DNA from: an uncultured Candidatus Pelagibacter sp.
Lineage (GTDB): Bacteria; Pseudomonadota; Alphaproteobacteria; Pelagibacterales; Pelagibacteraceae
Direction: 5' to 3'
Length of the DNA: 9,102 bases
NCBI GenBank assembly: GCA_905612385.1
Contig: CAJQRR010000051.1
Coordinates: 1-9,102, forward strand
The notes under the pieces: generated by a model
Database searches by the model: none
What the model saw: the letters and a program-made list of their open reading frames with translations, nothing else
What the model was told of the DNA's origin: nothing
Part shown: positions 7,532 through 9,102 of the stretch, piece by piece
Layout: each line of letters begins with the position of its first letter
Numbering within the stretch: position 1 is the first letter of the stretch
Program-made: the position numbers and the translations under genes

Positions 7532-7998
7532 ATAATCTTATCAATTATATTAAGGACAGTACTAACTGTTATTTTTTGTATAGATATTCTATTATTATTT
7601 TTAAATAGATTTTTTTTAATTATTATTTTGTTTCCTTTTTTAATACCAATATAGACTAAACCGACTGGCTTTAATTTTGTTCCACCATTAGGTCCGGCAA
7701 TACCTGTAATTGATATAGATATATTTGCTTTACTAATTTTGCTTAAATTTTCAACCATTGATAAACAACATTCATCGCTGACTGCACCATATTTCTTAAT
7801 TATTTTATTAGGAACCTTAAGAATATCAACTTTTGCTTTATTTGAATAAGTGATTATACCTAAATTAAATACTTTAGAAGAACCACTTATTGAAGTTATT
7901 GAACTTGATAAAAGTCCACCCGTGCAGGATTCGGCAAATGAAACTTTAAGTTTCTTTTTAATTAATTTTTCGACAACTTTATTGGCTAAATTCTTCAT
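7528..7998 (-). CDS. pncC: CinA C-terminal-domain protein, nicotinamide-nucleotide amidohydrolase
   Basis: This 156-residue protein is the stand-alone CinA C-terminal domain (PncC type). Its probable reaction is deamidation of nicotinamide mononucleotide to nicotinic acid mononucleotide, which recycles the NMN left by NAD-dependent DNA ligase back to NAD. Motifs seen are AESCTGGLLSSSIT (22-35, containing the catalytic serine of the family), YSNKAK (51-56, conserved lysine), GAVSDE (71-76) and ITGIAGPNGGT (97-107), where GPGGGT is commoner, then KPVGLVYIG (110-118). The N-terminal MoCF/COG1058 domain of full-length CinA (about 400 residues) is absent, as is usual in proteobacteria. The ATG overlaps the pgpA stop by one base (TAATG), so translation is probably coupled. 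It is the last gene of the ispDF-pgpA-cinA cluster and converges with the DUF2061 gene. A gene name of cinA would be equally common. Confidence 0.94.
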   Translation of the reverse strand: MKNLANKVVEKLIKKKLKVSFAESCTGGLLSSSITSISGSSKVFNLGIITYSNKAKVDILKVPNKIIKKYGAVSDECCLSMVENLSKISKANISISITGIAGPNGGTKLKPVGLVYIGIKKGNKIIIKKNLFKNNNRISIQKITVSTVLNIIDKII

Positions 7999-8501
7999 TA
8001 TAAAACATAGCTTTTAACGATCATGAAGCAAACAACTGTTAGAACAACATATAAACCAGCACAAATATCATCCATAATTACACCAAAACTATTCTTAAAG
8101 TTCTTATCAAAAAAATTTACTGGAAAAGGTTTTGCAATATCAAAATATCTAAATAGAAAAAAAAATAATATATAAAAAATAATAGCTTCAGTATCTTCCT
8201 TCTGCGTTCCATGAGAAATCTCATAGAAATAAATAGGTATTGATTGACCAAGAAATTCATCAATTACAATCTCTCCCGGATCTTTATTTATGCTATTTTT
8301 TGTGTGCGTCGAGACTGCATAAAAAGAATAGATAAAGATAGCAATTAACCCAATTAGAATTATGTTTGAAGAGATATTAAGTATATGGAATAGATAAAAA
8401 AGAATAATCACTGTAGCAAGTGAGCCAAAAGTTCCAGGAGCAAATTTAATTTTACCCAGACCAAACATTGTTACTAAAAGGGAGTTAAAAGTTTTAATCA
8501 T
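7998..8501 (-). CDS. pgpA: Phosphatidylglycerophosphatase A
   Basis: PgpA dephosphorylates phosphatidylglycerol phosphate to phosphatidylglycerol at the inner membrane. The 167 residues show the family motifs: FGLGKIKFAPGTFGSLA (13-29), KDPGEIVIDEFLGQ (73-86, with the acidic cluster thought to bind Mg), FRYFDIAKPFPVNFFD (117-132) and GVIMDDICAGLY (140-151). Hydrophobic segments lie at about 25-40, 47-63, 106-118 and 149-163. I place the start at the ATG 8501-8499, which overlaps the ispDF stop by 8 bp (ATGATTAA). An upstream in-frame TTG at 8519 would add only six residues (LRLLN type) with no family support. The stop overlaps cinA (TAATG). The ispDF-pgpA-cinA order is common in alphaproteobacteria. 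Confidence 0.95.
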   Translation of the reverse strand: MIKTFNSLLVTMFGLGKIKFAPGTFGSLATVIILFYLFHILNISSNIILIGLIAIFIYSFYAVSTHTKNSINKDPGEIVIDEFLGQSIPIYFYEISHGTQKEDTEAIIFYILFFFLFRYFDIAKPFPVNFFDKNFKNSFGVIMDDICAGLYVVLTVVCFMIVKSYVL

Positions 8502-9102
8502 ATTTAATAACCGAAGCAATTACTTCACAAGCTATAGCTTTTTCTTTACCAATTACACCTAATTTTTCAGTTGTTTTACCCTTTATATTAATTTGTGAAA
8601 GAGAAATATTGCAGATTTTTGCAATACAGTTTGATATTTGTTTTTTATATTTTTGAATTTTGGGTTTTTGAGTAATGATATTAATATCAAGGTTATTTAT
8701 TAGATAGCCTTCTTTTTTAGTTTGCCGAATTATTTCAGTTAATAGAACAGTAGATCTAATATTTTTAAATTTTTTATTTTTATCAGAAAATTTTTCACCA
8801 ATATCACCCATAGAGCAAGCACCAAGAATTGCATCTGTAACAGCATGCAAAACAGGATCTCCATCTGAATGTCCTAAAGTGCCAATTGGTGAGGGTATTA
8901 TAATACCACCTAAGTAAAGTTTTTTATTAGGCACTAGTCTATGAACGTCAAAACCTAATCCAAATTTTATTAAATTATTAATCTTAATATCTGAGTTTAC
9001 TGTAATTTTATTATTACTAAACTCTCCTTTTATAATTTTTATTTTTTTACCAGCTCTAACAAACAAGTTTGCGTCATCTGTAATTTCAATACTTTTTTCA
9101 TT
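8494..9102 (-). CDS. ispDF: Bifunctional IspD/IspF (MEP pathway), C-terminal part (runs off right edge)
   Basis: The frame is open from the right edge (9102) to a TAA at 8496-8494, giving 202 visible residues. Residues 1-43 are the end of IspD (4-diphosphocytidyl-2-C-methyl-D-erythritol synthase): EITDDANLFVRAGKKIKIIKG (6-26) and NKITVNSD (31-38) match the family's TDDAxxxExxGxxVxxVxGxxxNxKIT-PEDL tail. From about residue 45 the IspF domain follows (2-C-methyl-D-erythritol 2,4-cyclodiphosphate synthase). It has metal ligands D52/H54 in GFDVHR and H78 in LGHSDGD, then HAVTDAILGACSMGDIG (86-102), NLDINIITQKPKI and GKTTEKLGVIGK (175-186). The two fused enzymes catalyse the third and fifth steps of isoprenoid precursor synthesis in the cytosol. 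A TTG at 9066-9064 could look like the start of a separate ispF but lies inside the IspD tail. The 3' end overlaps pgpA by 8 bp. Confidence 0.95.
   Translation of the reverse strand, partial: NEKSIEITDDANLFVRAGKKIKIIKGEFSNNKITVNSDIKINNLIKFGLGFDVHRLVPNKKLYLGGIIIPSPIGTLGHSDGDPVLHAVTDAILGACSMGDIGEKFSDKNKKFKNIRSTVLLTEIIRQTKKEGYLINNLDINIITQKPKIQKYKKQISNCIAKICNISLSQINIKGKTTEKLGVIGKEKAIACEVIASVIKYD

Noticed and set aside
7531..7542. Short inverted repeat GATAA-TC-TTATC as a terminator
   Set aside because: The stem is five A/T-rich pairs with a two-base loop and no T run, far too weak for an intrinsic terminator. It lies within cinA coding sequence.
8499..8519. TTG start at 8519 for pgpA
   Set aside because: The extra six residues match nothing in the family and would lengthen the overlap with ispDF to 26 bp. 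The ATG at 8501 gives a standard PgpA N-terminus.

Overview
The window is a compact, strongly AT-rich stretch of bacterial housekeeping genes. Intergenic gaps are tiny, stop and start codons often overlap, and Shine-Dalgarno sequences are almost absent. The gene order fits an alphaproteobacterium: ppiD diverging from tpiA-secG-pyrG-kdsA-eno-ftsB, then lipA and ratA/coq10, facing ispDF-pgpA-cinA. Low GC and streamlining suggest a SAR11-type (Pelagibacterales) or similar marine lineage. That placement is an inference from style and gene order, not from a marker-gene comparison.

Layout. Positions 783 down to 1 (minus strand) hold the N-terminal 261 codons of a PpiD/SurA-type periplasmic chaperone that runs off the left edge. 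A 56-bp divergent spacer separates it from a plus-strand run of nine genes: tpiA, secG, pyrG, kdsA, eno, ftsB, lipA, ratA/coq10 and a DUF2061 membrane protein (840-7531). The widest gaps inside this run are 40 bp before pyrG and 35 bp before the DUF2061 gene. The other junctions are gaps of 0-5 bp or overlaps of 1-20 bp, so it probably forms one or two transcription units. On the minus strand, ispDF (entering from the right edge), pgpA and cinA/pncC form a second tightly overlapping cluster. It meets the first head-on at 7528-7531, where the two terminal stop codons overlap.

Function. The plus-strand genes serve lower glycolysis (TpiA, Eno), protein export (SecG), CTP synthesis (PyrG), KDO synthesis for lipopolysaccharide (KdsA), cell division (FtsB), lipoate synthesis (LipA) and respiratory quinone handling or a related SRPBCC role (RatA/Coq10). 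PyrG and KdsA are linked because KDO is activated with CTP. The minus-strand genes serve isoprenoid precursors (IspDF, which also uses CTP), phosphatidylglycerol synthesis (PgpA) and pyridine nucleotide salvage (CinA). KdsA and PpiD point to a Gram-negative envelope.

I see no mobile element, CRISPR array, RNA gene, phage gene or clearly new system. The points most worth a second look are: a G8 tract plus an A11 tract in the first 35 codons of ppiD, which could make expression switchable; the direct ftsB-lipA junction, where many alphaproteobacteria carry pdhABC-lpd; and the right-edge gene, which is an IspD-IspF fusion rather than a stand-alone IspF.
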